Position numbers and translations under genes: made by a program. The notes under the pieces are model-generated. The model saw nothing but the letters and a program-made list of their open reading frames with translations, did not search any database and was not told the origin of the DNA. A stretch of DNA of 64,000 bases from Micromonospora sp. Llam0 (GTDB lineage Bacteria > Actinomycetota > Actinomycetes > Mycobacteriales > Micromonosporaceae): NCBI RefSeq assembly GCF_003751085.1, contig NZ_RJJY01000001.1, positions 4,278,001-4,342,000 of the forward strand. The letters run 5' to 3'. Positions 15,529 to 24,625 of the stretch are shown one piece after another. Each line of letters starts with the position of its first letter. Positions within the stretch are counted from its first letter, which is position 1.

Positions 15529-15539
15529 CAAATCATTTG
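15529..15539. promoter_or_regulatory. AT-rich palindrome before the PadR gene
   Basis: CAAATCATTTG, inside an AT-rich stretch (15525-15545) rare in this GC-rich window, lies 14 bp before the padR start. It is a plausible autoregulatory PadR operator; PadR sites are often ATGT/ACAT-type AT-rich repeats. Confidence 0.5.
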
Positions 15540-15552
15540 TATATTCTGCCGC

Positions 15553-15906
15553 GTGACACGTCCGATGAGAGAACCGACGTTCTGGATCCTGACCGCGCTG
15601 GTCGACCAGCCACGACATGGATACGGGGTGATCCAGCAGGTCAACAAGCTGTCCGGGGGTGAAACGCGACTGCTGGCCGCGACCCTCTACGCCGCGCTGG
15701 ACCGACTGGCCGCCGAGGGTCTGGTGGCCGTCGACCGGGAGGAGGCGGTCGACGGGCGGCTGCGCCGCTACTACCGGCTCACCGACTCCGGTGGCGCCGC
15801 GCTGGCCGCCGAGACGCAACGGCTGAGCCGCAAGGTGGCCACCGCGTCCCGGCTGCTGGACGCGCTGCGCCCACCGGCCGGGCCGGCCACGGTGGCGTTC
15901 GGTTGA
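15553..15906 (+). CDS. PadR family transcriptional regulator
   Basis: 117-aa winged helix: PTFWILTALVDQPRHGYGV, then LLAATLYAALDRLAAEGLVA and RRYYRLTDSGGAALAAE. The usual actinobacterial partner, a HAAS-type membrane protein, follows but is displaced by about 345 bp of IS-like sequence starting right at the stop. The last residues (GPATVAFG) may therefore be an altered end. The GTG start at 15553 is preceded by an AT-rich palindromic promoter. Confidence 0.88.
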   Translation: MTRPMREPTFWILTALVDQPRHGYGVIQQVNKLSGGETRLLAATLYAALDRLAAEGLVAVDREEAVDGRLRRYYRLTDSGGAALAAETQRLSRKVATASRLLDALRPPAGPATVAFG

Positions 15907-16250
15907 CATCTCTCCCTGCTGAAGCAGGGAGATTCAACCCTCACGGGTCGAGCTTTCTGCTTCGCCGACCACAGCCGACCCGAATCAACGGCAAGGGACG
16001 GGGTACCGCCCATCGGTCTTACACAGTCTCCACAGACGTCACTTCCCACCAGCCCGGCGGTAGGCCCGACCGGCCTGGTTGTCACCGGAAAGGCAACGCG
16101 ATGTCAGCACACCTGTCCACACGCCGGATGTCCCGGTGCACGGGGGGTAGACGTGGATCCGCCTCGGCGGCGAATCGGCTTTCGCTGACCTGCTCCGCAG
16201 GAGTCCGTTCCCTCCCCTGCCTGCAGGCCGGAGCATCCACGGAAGGCATC
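15907..16250 (-). mobile_element. IS200/IS605-like end remnant
   Basis: The segment has no credible ORF. It ends with a perfect hairpin (TCTCCCTGCT at 15911-15920, AGCAGGGAGA at 15923-15932) followed on the other side by TTCAACCC. This layout resembles the right end of IS605/TnpB-type elements of actinomycetes, which carry a TCTCCCT...AGGGAGA stem. If so, the minus strand here would contain the 3' part of the element, where the guide RNA is normally encoded. No transposase or TnpB remains. The identification is by pattern only. Confidence 0.4.
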
Positions 16251-16252
16251 GG

Positions 16253-17494
16253 ATGAGCCCGACCGGCACCGCACGCCACCGGCGCTACCGGCTACTCGCC
16301 CGCGCCTACCCGCCGGGGCCCCGCCGGGCCGAACTGCTCGACACGATGTTGATGATCGCCGAGGCCACCGGCCGTCGGCGACCGAGCACCCGCGAGGTCC
16401 TCAATGTGCTCCGGCACGCCCCCCGGGCCCGGCTGGGCCGACCGGGCAACCGCCTCGTGGTCCCCGTCGCCATCGTCGTCGCGATCCTCAGCGGCTTCGT
16501 GGCCGCGTCGCTGACCGCCCGGGCCTTCGGCGAAACCGACCGGCCGCTGCCCAGCACGGCGGAGATGACCGCCATCGCCGAACTGGTCACCCCCGACGTC
16601 GAGGATCCACCGCTGCAACGGCACGACCGGGTCTTCGTCAATGGCAACGGCGAGGCCCAGTTCGGCCACGTGCGGTACGAGGTCGGGTACGCCGGGCCGA
16701 TGCCGGACCCGTGTGCCTACGGCGCCGAGGCGGCGGACCGACTGGCCGGTGCCGGCTGGCAGCCCGCACCGCTCGACGCGGGCCGCACCGGTCCGTGTGA
16801 CGCCGAGGTGCTGACCGCCACCAAGGACGACTGGGTGCTCACCTTCGCCAACTACAACGCGACCGTACCGGCCGACGGCGGATGGTTCGACGTCTCGGTC
16901 CGCCGGGTGGAGCCGGCCGCGATGCCGGTCGGATTCGCCGCCGGTGGCCTGGTCGGGATGGTGCTCGGCTGGTTCTTCGCCGGGTGGGCCAGCCGCCGGA
17001 CCGAGCACAGCACGGCGGCCAGCGGCGTCCTCGCCCTGCTGGCCATCGTCGCGGCCGGCAACTCCGCACTAATGATCAACTTTGTGGTGCGGGACTACCT
17101 GACGGTCATCAACCAGGGGTTCTCGCTCCACGAGGGACCGATCTGGTCGTGGACCGTGTTCGGCGACGAGGGTCAGCTGATCCTCGCCACCCTCGCTGCG
17201 GGAGTGATTCTCGCGGTGTCCCGCCGGCCGCGCGGCACCACGCCGCGCCGGGTCGCCGGCAGGTCCCCGCTCACCCGCGTCGGCTGGACGCTGACTCTCG
17301 TCATCTTCAGCCTGGGGGTGCTCAGCGCGTTTACCGGATTCGGCCTGTTCGGCTGCGACATGTTCGTGGTGGCCCTGCTGATGGCGATCGGGCTGGCGGT
17401 CCACCGGATGCAGAACCGACCGATCACCCCGACGGCGGTCACCCAGGAACCGGACGGCGACGCCGGATCCCACCAACCTGGTCTGGCAACCTAG
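16253..17494 (+). CDS. membrane protein with HAAS-like N-terminus (PadR partner)
   Basis: 413 aa. The N-terminal cytosolic segment (RYRLLARAYPPGPRRAELLD) resembles the HAAS-type domain commonly encoded after padR genes. One membrane helix lies near 68-88, an extracytoplasmic domain spans about 90-220 with two Cys-containing stretches (DPCAYG, GPCDAEV), and then come about five more helices. There is no enzymatic motif. It is probably regulated by PadR, from which it is separated by the IS-like remnant. Function unknown. Confidence 0.75.
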   Translation: MSPTGTARHRRYRLLARAYPPGPRRAELLDTMLMIAEATGRRRPSTREVLNVLRHAPRARLGRPGNRLVVPVAIVVAILSGFVAASLTARAFGETDRPLPSTAEMTAIAELVTPDVEDPPLQRHDRVFVNGNGEAQFGHVRYEVGYAGPMPDPCAYGAEAADRLAGAGWQPAPLDAGRTGPCDAEVLTATKDDWVLTFANYNATVPADGGWFDVSVRRVEPAAMPVGFAAGGLVGMVLGWFFAGWASRRTEHSTAASGVLALLAIVAAGNSALMINFVVRDYLTVINQGFSLHEGPIWSWTVFGDEGQLILATLAAGVILAVSRRPRGTTPRRVAGRSPLTRVGWTLTLVIFSLGVLSAFTGFGLFGCDMFVVALLMAIGLAVHRMQNRPITPTAVTQEPDGDAGSHQPGLAT

Positions 17495-18402
17495 CCGACG
17501 GCGAGCACCTCGGCCCGGCGTGGGGCACTGGCCATCGCGCCGGGCCGGGTCACCGTCACCGCCGCCGCCCGGCTCGCCCAGCGGGCCGCGTCGTCGATCG
17601 CCGCGCCGTCGAGCAGCGCGTCGGCCAGCGCCGCGCAGAACGTGTCCCCGGCACCGGTGGCATCTACCGCGTCGACCTGCTCGGCCGGCACCAGATGCTC
17701 CCGGTCGGCGGTCACCACCAGGGCACCGTCGACGCCGAGGGTCACCACCACCGGCCCCCGGGTGCCCAGCGACCGGGCCATCGTGGCGAGCGCAGCGACA
17801 TCGCCGGTCCCGGCACCGGCAGGCCCGGCCGCACCGGCAAGCGCCGCGAGTTCACCCCGGTTGGGCACCAGCACGTCGACCCGGGCCAGGGTTTCCGCGT
17901 CGATCGGCCGGGCCGGTGCCGGGTTCACCACGACCAGGCCGCGGGCGGCGGCCACCGCCGCGGCCACCACCGCCGCATCGATCTCCTGCTGCAGCAGTAC
18001 GGCGGCAGCGTCACCGATCAGATCCGCGTACGGCCGCAGGTGCTCCGGGGCGAGCCACATGTTGGCCCCGGAGCTGACCGCGATGGTGCTGTCGCCGTCG
18101 ACGGTGACCAGCACGATCGCCTGCCCGGTGGGGCGGGGCGCGCGCAGCACCGCCGAGGTGTCGACGCCTTCGGCGGCCAGCAGCCCGGTCAGCCACTCCC
18201 CCTCGGCGTCGTCGCCGACCGCGCCGACCATGGCCACTGATCGGCCCAGCCGGGCGGCGGCCACCGCCTGGTTGGCACCCTTGCCGCCACCGGCCCGGGA
18301 ATGGTCGGCGGCGCTGAGCACCGTCTGCCCGGCGGCGGGCAACTCGTCGAGGGGCACCACCACGTCGACGTTGAGGCTGCCCACCACCACGATGTCAGTC
18401 AT
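17491..18402 (-). CDS. rbsK: ribokinase (PfkB family)
   Basis: 303 aa. PfkB signatures: GGKGANQAVAAARLG near residue 40, NPAPAR near 155 and DATGAGDTFCAALADAL near 243, which carries the catalytic Asp. It phosphorylates D-ribose to ribose 5-phosphate. It is the last gene of a seven-gene operon whose other members process aromatic or heterocyclic compounds, and there is no ribose ABC transporter next to it. Ribose is therefore probably released inside the cell from a ribosylated substrate; specificity for another sugar is possible. Confidence 0.85.
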   Translation of the reverse strand: MTDIVVVGSLNVDVVVPLDELPAAGQTVLSAADHSRAGGGKGANQAVAAARLGRSVAMVGAVGDDAEGEWLTGLLAAEGVDTSAVLRAPRPTGQAIVLVTVDGDSTIAVSSGANMWLAPEHLRPYADLIGDAAAVLLQQEIDAAVVAAAVAAARGLVVVNPAPARPIDAETLARVDVLVPNRGELAALAGAAGPAGAGTGDVAALATMARSLGTRGPVVVTLGVDGALVVTADREHLVPAEQVDAVDATGAGDTFCAALADALLDGAAIDDAARWASRAAAVTVTRPGAMASAPRRAEVLAVG

Positions 18403-18406
18403 CGGC

Positions 18407-18784
18407 TCACCCCTGAGCGGCGGGACGCCAGGCGTGCGCCAGGAAGTCGGCGCGGGGCGGGGCGAACACGTCCAGGTTGATGCACGGGCCCTCGGTCGGC
18501 TCGACGTAGTGCTCGGCGCCGCGCGGCACCAGCAGCATCGAACCCGCGCTCATGTCGTGCGGTACGCCGTCGACGTAGTAGTTGCACCGGCCGCCGAGGA
18601 TCATCACCAGCTGGTCGAAGTCGTCGTGGGTGTGCGGGTTGAGGGCCATCCCGACGCTGAGCTCGTGCCAGGCGAGCACCACCTCGTCGGTGGCGTACAC
18701 CTTGCGTCGCACGCCGGGGCGCACGTCGGTGGCGGGGATCTCGTCCCAGTTGACCGAGGTGCGGTAGAGCTGCGGGTTCAGCAC
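18407..18784 (-). CDS. cupin-domain protein
   Basis: 125-aa single-domain cupin. The metal-binding motifs are NPHTHDDFDQLVMILGG and VPRGAEHYVEP. The GTG start at 18784 has GGGAG 6 bases upstream, and the gene sits between the aldolase and ribokinase genes with a 4-bp gap to the latter. Such cupins in catabolic operons act as isomerases, dioxygenases or ligand-binding proteins; nothing here decides which. Confidence 0.8.
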   Translation of the reverse strand: MLNPQLYRTSVNWDEIPATDVRPGVRRKVYATDEVVLAWHELSVGMALNPHTHDDFDQLVMILGGRCNYYVDGVPHDMSAGSMLLVPRGAEHYVEPTEGPCINLDVFAPPRADFLAHAWRPAAQG

Positions 18785-18809
18785 GTCCGGGCTCCCTTCG
18801 AGGGCTGGC

Positions 18810-19610
18810 TCAATTGTCGGTGGCGAGGTGGCGCAGGCCGGCGCCGAGCAGCTGCAGGTCGGAGCCGGCGACCAGATAGTTGGCACCGGCGAGGCCGTAC
18901 CGGCGCAGAATGTCGGCGGCCCGGCCCGGCGCCCACCCGCCCAGAGTGACCCCGGCGGCGCGGGCGGCGTCGGCGATCTCACCGACCCGGCGCAGCAGCG
19001 GTGCCTGGTCGTCGGTGGCGGCCAGGCCGAGGCTGACCGCCAGGTCGGTGGTGCCGGCGAACGCCACGTCGACGCTGGAGCTGCCGGCCCCGCCGGTCAG
19101 CAGGTCGGGCAGCGGGTCGTCGGTGTCGGCGGTCTCGATCTGGGCGACCAGCAGCGGCGGGTCGGCGGCCTCGGCGGCCAGGTAGGCGTCCAACCCGGCG
19201 GACCCGTAACCGGCGGCCGGGTGGGCGAGGCTGATGCTGCGCCGGCCGGCCGGCGCGTACCGGACGGCGGCGTGCAGCGTGTCGAGCTGCGCTCGGGCGC
19301 GGACGGTGGACAGCTGCACCCCGGCGGCTCCGGCCTCGAGCAGCCGGTTGACCTGCGCCGGGTCGACCGCTGCCAGCCGTACCAGGGCCGGCAGGCCGAG
19401 CAGTGCGGCGTGCCGCAACTGCCCGGCGGCGGTCCGCTCGTCCAACCCGGAGTGCTCCAGGTCGACCACCACGAAGTCGAGGCCGGCCTGGGCGGCCAAC
19501 TCGACCGCGTCGGTGCCGGGCAGCTTGAGGAAGGTGCCGACCACCCGCCGGCCGCGCCGCAGCCGCTCGCGCAGCGCCGCCCGGCCGGTGTGCACCCCGG
19601 TACGCATCAC
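18810..19610 (-). CDS. HpcH/HpaI-type aldolase
   Basis: 266-aa class II pyruvate-type aldolase. Typical segments are GTFLKLPGTDAVELAAQAG and DFVVVDLEHSGLD with the metal-binding acidic residue, then NRLLEAGAAGVQLSTVR. The family splits 4-hydroxy-2-oxo acids to pyruvate plus an aldehyde, often the last step of meta-cleavage pathways. GTG 19610 or the adjacent ATG 19607 may be the start; GAGG lies 7-10 bases before. It follows the amidohydrolase gene and precedes the cupin gene in the same operon. Confidence 0.85.
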   Translation of the reverse strand: MMRTGVHTGRAALRERLRRGRRVVGTFLKLPGTDAVELAAQAGLDFVVVDLEHSGLDERTAAGQLRHAALLGLPALVRLAAVDPAQVNRLLEAGAAGVQLSTVRARAQLDTLHAAVRYAPAGRRSISLAHPAAGYGSAGLDAYLAAEAADPPLLVAQIETADTDDPLPDLLTGGAGSSSVDVAFAGTTDLAVSLGLAATDDQAPLLRRVGEIADAARAAGVTLGGWAPGRAADILRRYGLAGANYLVAGSDLQLLGAGLRHLATDN

Positions 19611-19619
19611 GGTCGGTCC

Positions 19620-20807
19620 TCAGCCGGCCCGGCCGGCTGCACCGGCCTGGTCGGTGGGCAGGCCCCGCCACGGTACGGTCGGCACCCGCTCGCCGGCCAG
19701 CAGCACCAGTTCCGGCTCCAGCCGGGGCGCGGTGATCTGGTTGCCGGCCGCGTCGGGCAGCACCGCCTCGTCGGCGTCGGCGAGTACGGTGACATGCGCC
19801 GGGCCACCTTCGACGAGGCTGCCGTAGCCTTCGGCGTCCAGGCCGGTCAGCCGGGCCGGGGCGCTGGTCACCCGGGGCACGATCTGCTCCATGGTCATGC
19901 CCAGCGCCCGCAGTTTGGCCATGCTGGTGACCAGGTCGAACACCGGGCCGCGCCAGTTGCGGGCCGAGGTGTCCGAGGTGATCACGTCCGGGTAGAAGCC
20001 TTGCGCGATCGCCGGTTCGGCCACCGTGAAGCTGAGGTTGCTCTTGCCGTGCGCCGACTCGAACAGCACGCCACGCTCACGGGCGGCGTACACCTCGGGC
20101 AGCACGGTGCCGTCGGCCATGATGCCGTACGGCTTGCCGGTGTAGCAGTGCGCGACGACGTCGCCGGGGCGCAGCATCTCCAGCACGGCCGGCAACGGTT
20201 CCGGGGTCTCCCCGATGTGGATCATGAGCGGCAGGTCGGCGTCGGCGGACAGCTCCAGGGAACGCTTGAGCAGCGGCCGCCAGTTGTGCCCGACGACGTC
20301 CTCGGAGAGCCGGATCTTGAAGCCGCGGACCCGGTGCGGGTTGTCGGCGGCGACCGCGAGGGCATCCTCGATCACCAGGGTGTCCGGGTTGATCAGCTCG
20401 CCGAACCGGAAGTCGATCAGCCCGAGCACGCTGACGTTGAGGAAGTTGACCAGCCGCAGCTTCGCCGGCACGGCGACGTACCGCTCAAAGGCCGCGAAGG
20501 TGGAGGCGCCGACGGTGCCGGCGTCGCAGGCTGCGACGACGCCCCGGTGCAGGTGCGCCTCGTCCGGCGGGGCGCCGACCTTGGACACCTCGGCGAAGAT
20601 ATGGGTGTGTCCCTCGACCAGGCCGGGCAGCACGTACCGGCCGGCGCAGTCGACCACCTCGCGGGCGTCGGCGGCCAGGCCGGGAGCGATCCGGGCGATC
20701 CGGTCGCCGGTCACCGCGACGTCGGCGACCTGGCTGGCACCGGTGGCGGAGTCGAAGACCTCACCACCGGCCAGCACCAGGTCGTACCGGGGAGCATTCT
20801 CAGTCAT
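19620..20807 (-). CDS. amidohydrolase/deacetylase family metallohydrolase (EF_0837 group)
   Basis: 395-aa TIM-barrel amidohydrolase. The first metal pair is GLVEGHTHIF, and AHCYTGKPYGIM carries a later His. FESAHGKSNLSF, QGFYPDVITSDTS and GPVFDLVTSMAKLRALGM follow the EF_0837/Atu3266 subgroup. Members hydrolyse N-acyl amino acids or cyclic amides; the substrate here is unknown. The start shares one base with the FAH-protein stop, in the operon driven from site B. Confidence 0.85.
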   Translation of the reverse strand: MTENAPRYDLVLAGGEVFDSATGASQVADVAVTGDRIARIAPGLAADAREVVDCAGRYVLPGLVEGHTHIFAEVSKVGAPPDEAHLHRGVVAACDAGTVGASTFAAFERYVAVPAKLRLVNFLNVSVLGLIDFRFGELINPDTLVIEDALAVAADNPHRVRGFKIRLSEDVVGHNWRPLLKRSLELSADADLPLMIHIGETPEPLPAVLEMLRPGDVVAHCYTGKPYGIMADGTVLPEVYAARERGVLFESAHGKSNLSFTVAEPAIAQGFYPDVITSDTSARNWRGPVFDLVTSMAKLRALGMTMEQIVPRVTSAPARLTGLDAEGYGSLVEGGPAHVTVLADADEAVLPDAAGNQITAPRLEPELVLLAGERVPTVPWRGLPTDQAGAAGRAG

Positions 20808-21712
20808 CAGTCAGCGGACTTTCTGTGCGAAGGAGAGGACGGCGCCACCGTGTCGAGAGTTCCGTCGGGGGTTTCGGCGCAGAACCGGGTACGCAGCGGC
20901 AGTACCCCGCCGACCGAGACCTCGACCAGGTCGCCGGGGCGCAGGAAGCAGCCCCGGTCCTGGCCGGTGCCGGCCGGAGTGCCGGTGAGCACCACGTCGC
21001 CGGGTTCCAGCACCACGTACTTGGTGATCCAGGCGAGCAGCTGCGGCACCGGGAAGATCAGGTCGGCGCTGGTGGCCTGCTGGCGTACCTCGCCGTTGAC
21101 GGTGGTCCGCACTTCGATGGCGTCGCGGTCGGCGACGGCGGCGATGTCCAGCACCGAGGTGCCCAGCGCGCCGAAGCCGGGGAAGCTCTTGGCCAGCGTC
21201 GGGTTGGCCGAGGCGGTCATCACGTCCCGGGCGGTCAGGTCGTTGGCGGCGGTGATCGCCGCGACGTGCGACCAGGCATGCTCGGCCGGCGTACGGTGCA
21301 TCCGGGCCCCGATGACCAGCGCGATCTCGCCTTCGTAGTCGGGTTGGGTGCTGATCGAGCTGGGCAGCGCCACGGTGGCGTCCGGGCCGGAGCCGGCGCT
21401 GGCCGACTTGAGGTAGAGCACTGGTTCGGTGGGGACGGCCCGGCCGGCGGCCCGCGCCTTGCAGTGGTAGTTGAGGCCGACCCCCCACACCGCCCGGGTG
21501 CTGCCCAGCGGGGCGACCAGCTCGGCGGTGACGCTGTCCAGCGGCAGTCGGTCGCGGGCCGGCGCGTCGGCGGCCGGGGCCAGACCGGCGCCGGCCCGCA
21601 GCAGCTCGGCGACGTCGCGGTACGGCAGGTCGAGCAGTTCGGCGGTGCCGTCGCCGCAGATCCGGGCCAGACCGCGCCGGGTGGCGAGCAGCTGCAGTCC
21701 GGGGGCGCTCAC
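20807..21712 (-). CDS. fumarylacetoacetate hydrolase family protein
   Basis: 301 aa. The FAH fold shows [13 protein letters not shown], the metal-binding [13 protein letters not shown] (Glu-x-Glu type) and [10 protein letters not shown]. The family hydrolyses acylpyruvates or hydrates/decarboxylates 2-oxo acids in aromatic degradation. The GTG start overlaps the reductase stop by 4 bp. With HpcH aldolase downstream it fits a lower meta-cleavage or gentisate-like branch. Confidence 0.88.
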   Translation of the reverse strand: MSAPGLQLLATRRGLARICGDGTAELLDLPYRDVAELLRAGAGLAPAADAPARDRLPLDSVTAELVAPLGSTRAVWGVGLNYHCKARAAGRAVPTEPVLYLKSASAGSGPDATVALPSSISTQPDYEGEIALVIGARMHRTPAEHAWSHVAAITAANDLTARDVMTASANPTLAKSFPGFGALGTSVLDIAAVADRDAIEVRTTVNGEVRQQATSADLIFPVPQLLAWITKYVVLEPGDVVLTGTPAGTGQDRGCFLRPGDLVEVSVGGVLPLRTRFCAETPDGTLDTVAPSSPSHRKSAD

Positions 21713-22689
21713 GCGGCGTCCGAGGAGTGGCCGGGCACGGTGCTCAGCGCCGGGTTGACCAGCGGTGCCAGGTTGTTGACGGCGGCGGCGGCCTCACCGA
21801 AGCCGACCGAGATCAGCCGCACCTTGCCGGGGTAGTCGGTGACGTCACCGGCGGCGTAGACCCGGGGCAGGCTGGTCCGCATCGACCGGTCGACGGTGAT
21901 GTGCCGTTTGGTCATCTCCAGCCCCCACTGTTGCATCGGGCCGAGGTCGGCGATGAAGCCGAGGGCCGCCACCACCGCCTGGGCGGGCAGTTCCTCGCGC
22001 CCTTCACCGCGTACCTCGCTGATCGTCACCGAGGTCAGCTGCGGGTCGCCGACGATGCCGCTGACCTCGTACGGGGTGACCACCCGCACGGTGGAGGCGT
22101 GCAGCTGCTCGACGCTGCGTTCGTGGGCGCGGAACTGCGGCCGGCGGTGCACCAGGGTGACGCTGGCGGCGTACGGCTCCAGGGCGAGCGCCCAGTCGAC
22201 GGCGGAGTCGCCGCCGCCGACCACGACGACCTGCTGTCCGGCGAGCTCCTCCAGCCGGGGCACGAAGTAGCGCAGTCCACGACCGAGGTAGTCGCTGCCG
22301 ACCGGCAGTTCGCGCGGGGTGAAGGTGCCGATCCCGGCGGTCAGCAGGACCGCCTTGGCGCGCATCCGGCTGCCGGTGTCGGTGCCGATCAGGACGTGGT
22401 CGGCGGCGTTGGTCAGCTCCACGGCGCTCTCGCCCAGCAGGAAGGTGGGTTTGGCGGTGGCGGCCTGGGTGAGCAGGTCGTCGACGAGCTGCTGACCTTT
22501 GATCGCCGGTAGGCCGGCGATGTCGTAGATGTCCTTCTCCGGGTAGAGGGCAGCTATCTGTCCGCCCGGTTCGGGCAGCGAGTCGATGATCGCCACGGTC
22601 ATCCCGCGGAAGCCGGCGTAGTAGGCGGCGTACAGGCCGGCCGGGCCGGCGCCGATGATGGCCAGGTCGACGTCGTGTTCGGCGGTCAT
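21709..22689 (-). CDS. thioredoxin-reductase-like ferredoxin-NADP reductase
   Basis: 326-aa FAD/NAD(P) oxidoreductase. FAD loop [16 protein letters not shown] is near residue 10, the NADPH loop [14 protein letters not shown] near 160 and the second FAD motif YAAGDVTDY near 290. It lacks the CxxC of thioredoxin reductases, as expected for TrxR-like ferredoxin reductases. It overlaps the ferredoxin gene by 4 bp. Together they should feed electrons to the Rieske dioxygenase at 11-13 kb or to another oxygenase of the region. Confidence 0.88.
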   Translation of the reverse strand: MTAEHDVDLAIIGAGPAGLYAAYYAGFRGMTVAIIDSLPEPGGQIAALYPEKDIYDIAGLPAIKGQQLVDDLLTQAATAKPTFLLGESAVELTNAADHVLIGTDTGSRMRAKAVLLTAGIGTFTPRELPVGSDYLGRGLRYFVPRLEELAGQQVVVVGGGDSAVDWALALEPYAASVTLVHRRPQFRAHERSVEQLHASTVRVVTPYEVSGIVGDPQLTSVTISEVRGEGREELPAQAVVAALGFIADLGPMQQWGLEMTKRHITVDRSMRTSLPRVYAAGDVTDYPGKVRLISVGFGEAAAAVNNLAPLVNPALSTVPGHSSDAA

Positions 22690-23000
22690 GAGCCGGCGCT
22701 CCCGGCGACGGCCGGGTGGTCGCGACCGACCCGGCCGATCTTGCGAGCACCGCCGGGGGCACCGATCTCACCGAAGAACTCGGCGTTGATCGGGCCGAAG
22801 TGGGCCTGGTCGGCCGGCAGATCGTCCAGGTGGAAGATCGAGGTGACCGGGCAGACCGGTTCGCACCGGCCGCACTCGACGCACTCGTCGGGGTTGATGT
22901 ACATCATCCGGTCGCCCTCGTAGATGCAGTCCACGGGGCATTCCTCGACGCAGGAGCGGTCCTGTACGTCCACGCATTCGTCGGTGACCACGTAGGTCAT
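22686..23000 (-). CDS. fdxA: FdxA-type 7Fe ferredoxin
   Basis: 104 aa. N-terminal cluster region [19 protein letters not shown] and the classic [12 protein letters not shown] match the 3Fe-4S/4Fe-4S ferredoxins of actinomycetes. It has GGAGG 4 bases before the ATG. It is the first gene of the seven-gene operon ending with ribokinase and is paired with its reductase. The promoter region carries motif site B. Confidence 0.92.
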   Translation of the reverse strand: MTYVVTDECVDVQDRSCVEECPVDCIYEGDRMMYINPDECVECGRCEPVCPVTSIFHLDDLPADQAHFGPINAEFFGEIGAPGGARKIGRVGRDHPAVAGSAGS

Positions 23001-23129
23001 CGGTCCTCCCGCATCAGTGGGCCTTCCGCCGTCCTGCTCGCGTCTCGCGCCTCTGCGACCTGCGGTTATCTGGTTGGACAGCGGCGTCGTTGATGTGACG
23101 TCACGCTAGAGACCACACCCTGGCTATGT

Positions 23130-23153
23130 CAACATGCGAGACGTCATCTTGGA
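23130..23153. promoter_or_regulatory. operator B of the shared motif
   Basis: TGCGAGAC (23135-23142), on the minus strand AAGATGAC followed by GTCTCGCA and TGTTGA. It lies between the divergent ferredoxin operon and the M20-like gene. A second half-site GTCTCGC occurs at 23042-23048 and a GTGACGTCAC palindrome at 23095-23104. Confidence 0.6.
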
Positions 23154-23183
23154 TAACTGTCACGGGAGTGATGGGATGAGGCG

Positions 23184-24524
23184 ATGAGCGAGGACCGGAT
23201 CGTCGACGCCCTGACGGTGCTGACCGCCGGGCCGACCCCGTACGGACAGGAGTTGGCCACCGCCGAACGACTGGCCGGCTGGGGCGGCGCCCGCTGGCCG
23301 GAGCTGGCCTGGCGGGTCGACCGGCTGCCAGCGACCGCCGAGATGCCGCGCAGCGCCAACCTCGTGGTCACCGCCGGCCACGACAACGCGCCGGAGCTGC
23401 TGATCTGCTCCCACCTCGACACCTCCCTCACCGGTGACCCGGACTTCGACGAGCCGATGACCGGCTCGTCGAGTCCGGCGGGTGGACTGCGCCGGTCGGT
23501 CGGGCCGGACGGCGACGCCCTGGTAGACGGCTTCGGCCTCGGGGTCGCCCGGGCCGCCGCCGCGACCGCGCTGGTCGGTTTCGTCGCCGCCGCCGAGGCG
23601 CTGCGGGCGGCCGACCGACCGCACCGGCTGACCCTGCTGCTGGCCGCCACCGGAACCCACCGGTACCACCTGTCGCATCCGCCAGCAGCTCCCGGTGGGT
23701 CGCGACCGCGTACGGATGCCGGTACCGTGACCCGGCAGCAGCCCGGCGGTGTCGCCCGGCACCTGGACCGGCATCCGGCGCCGGCCGCGGCGGTGCTGGC
23801 CAAGACCAGTCCGCCGGGCGTGCTGACCGCCGAACCAGGCGCCCTCTACCTGCGGGTACGGCTGACCGGCCGGTTCCATCCGGTGCTGGCTCGCGACCAC
23901 GCGGTGCCGCCCGGCGGGCTGGTCACCCATCTCGGCGTGGTGATCGAGGCGCTGGAGGCCTTCCGTCGGCGGCACCTGGCCGCCCGGGCCGATCCCACCG
24001 CTGCGGTCGGCGCCGAGGTCGGCATCGGTGCGGTACGCGCCGGGCAGCCGGCCAAGCCGGATCTGCTGCCGGGCCGACTGGACCTGCACCTGTACCTGGT
24101 GACGGTGCCCGGTGACGATCCGGCGCGGATCCGCGACGAGGTGCAGACCGCCGTCACCGCCGCGACCGCCGTCACCCCGCTGGCCGAGTGCCCGGTGTCG
24201 GTGGACGGGCAACTGGTGCACCCGGCCGCAGCGACAGCACCGGACGCGCCGATCGCCCGGCACGCGTACGACGCCTGGACGGCGGCGTACGGTGAACAGC
24301 CACCGCCGGTTCTCGGCTGGACCGGTTCGACCGACGGGGTGGTGCTGCGCGGTCGGGACGTGCCGACGGTACGGCTGGGACCGCCGGGCCGGGGCACCGA
24401 TCCCGCCGATCCCCGACGGGACCGGTACGCGCTGGCCGATCTGCGAATGTTCGCCGGCATTTATGCGGACATCGCGGTACGGCACACCGGCACCATCGAC
24501 AGCGCAGGGTACCGTATGGCATGA
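23184..24524 (+). CDS. M20/M28-like metallohydrolase, divergent
   Basis: 446 aa. ICSHLDTS (His77, Asp79) and the C-terminal STDGVVLRGRDVPTVRLGP look like M20-type peptidases/deacetylases with an inserted dimerisation domain. However, the position of the metal-bridging Asp (normally within G-x-x-D-x-K-G) reads VDGFGLGVARA near 114-124. The segment expected to hold the Glu-Glu pair reads LAATGTHRYH. It may be a metal-altered hydrolase or a non-catalytic relative. It is divergent from the ferredoxin operon across site B. The substrate is unknown. Confidence 0.65.
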   Translation: MSEDRIVDALTVLTAGPTPYGQELATAERLAGWGGARWPELAWRVDRLPATAEMPRSANLVVTAGHDNAPELLICSHLDTSLTGDPDFDEPMTGSSSPAGGLRRSVGPDGDALVDGFGLGVARAAAATALVGFVAAAEALRAADRPHRLTLLLAATGTHRYHLSHPPAAPGGSRPRTDAGTVTRQQPGGVARHLDRHPAPAAAVLAKTSPPGVLTAEPGALYLRVRLTGRFHPVLARDHAVPPGGLVTHLGVVIEALEAFRRRHLAARADPTAAVGAEVGIGAVRAGQPAKPDLLPGRLDLHLYLVTVPGDDPARIRDEVQTAVTAATAVTPLAECPVSVDGQLVHPAAATAPDAPIARHAYDAWTAAYGEQPPPVLGWTGSTDGVVLRGRDVPTVRLGPPGRGTDPADPRRDRYALADLRMFAGIYADIAVRHTGTIDSAGYRMA

Positions 24525-24542
24525 TGCTGTCTCACTTTCCGT
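24521..24542. promoter_or_regulatory. operator C of the shared motif, before the IclR gene
   Basis: ATGATGCT followed by GTCTCACT (24529-24536), 90 bp before the IclR start. It resembles sites B and D in the ATGATGC/AAGATGC left part, which suggests autoregulation of the IclR gene. Confidence 0.5.
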
Positions 24543-24625
24543 ACGCGTCCCGGCCGCCCGCACCTACCCCCGTCCGGTGCGCACGCCCCGCCGCTTCCGA
24601 CCAGGAAGCCAGATAAGGAAGCCAG

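Noticed and set aside
18828..21338. 836-aa plus-strand ORF
   Set aside because: It lies antisense to four well-supported genes (aldolase, amidohydrolase, FAH) and its protein is a Gly/Val/Arg/Gln-rich shadow with no motif.
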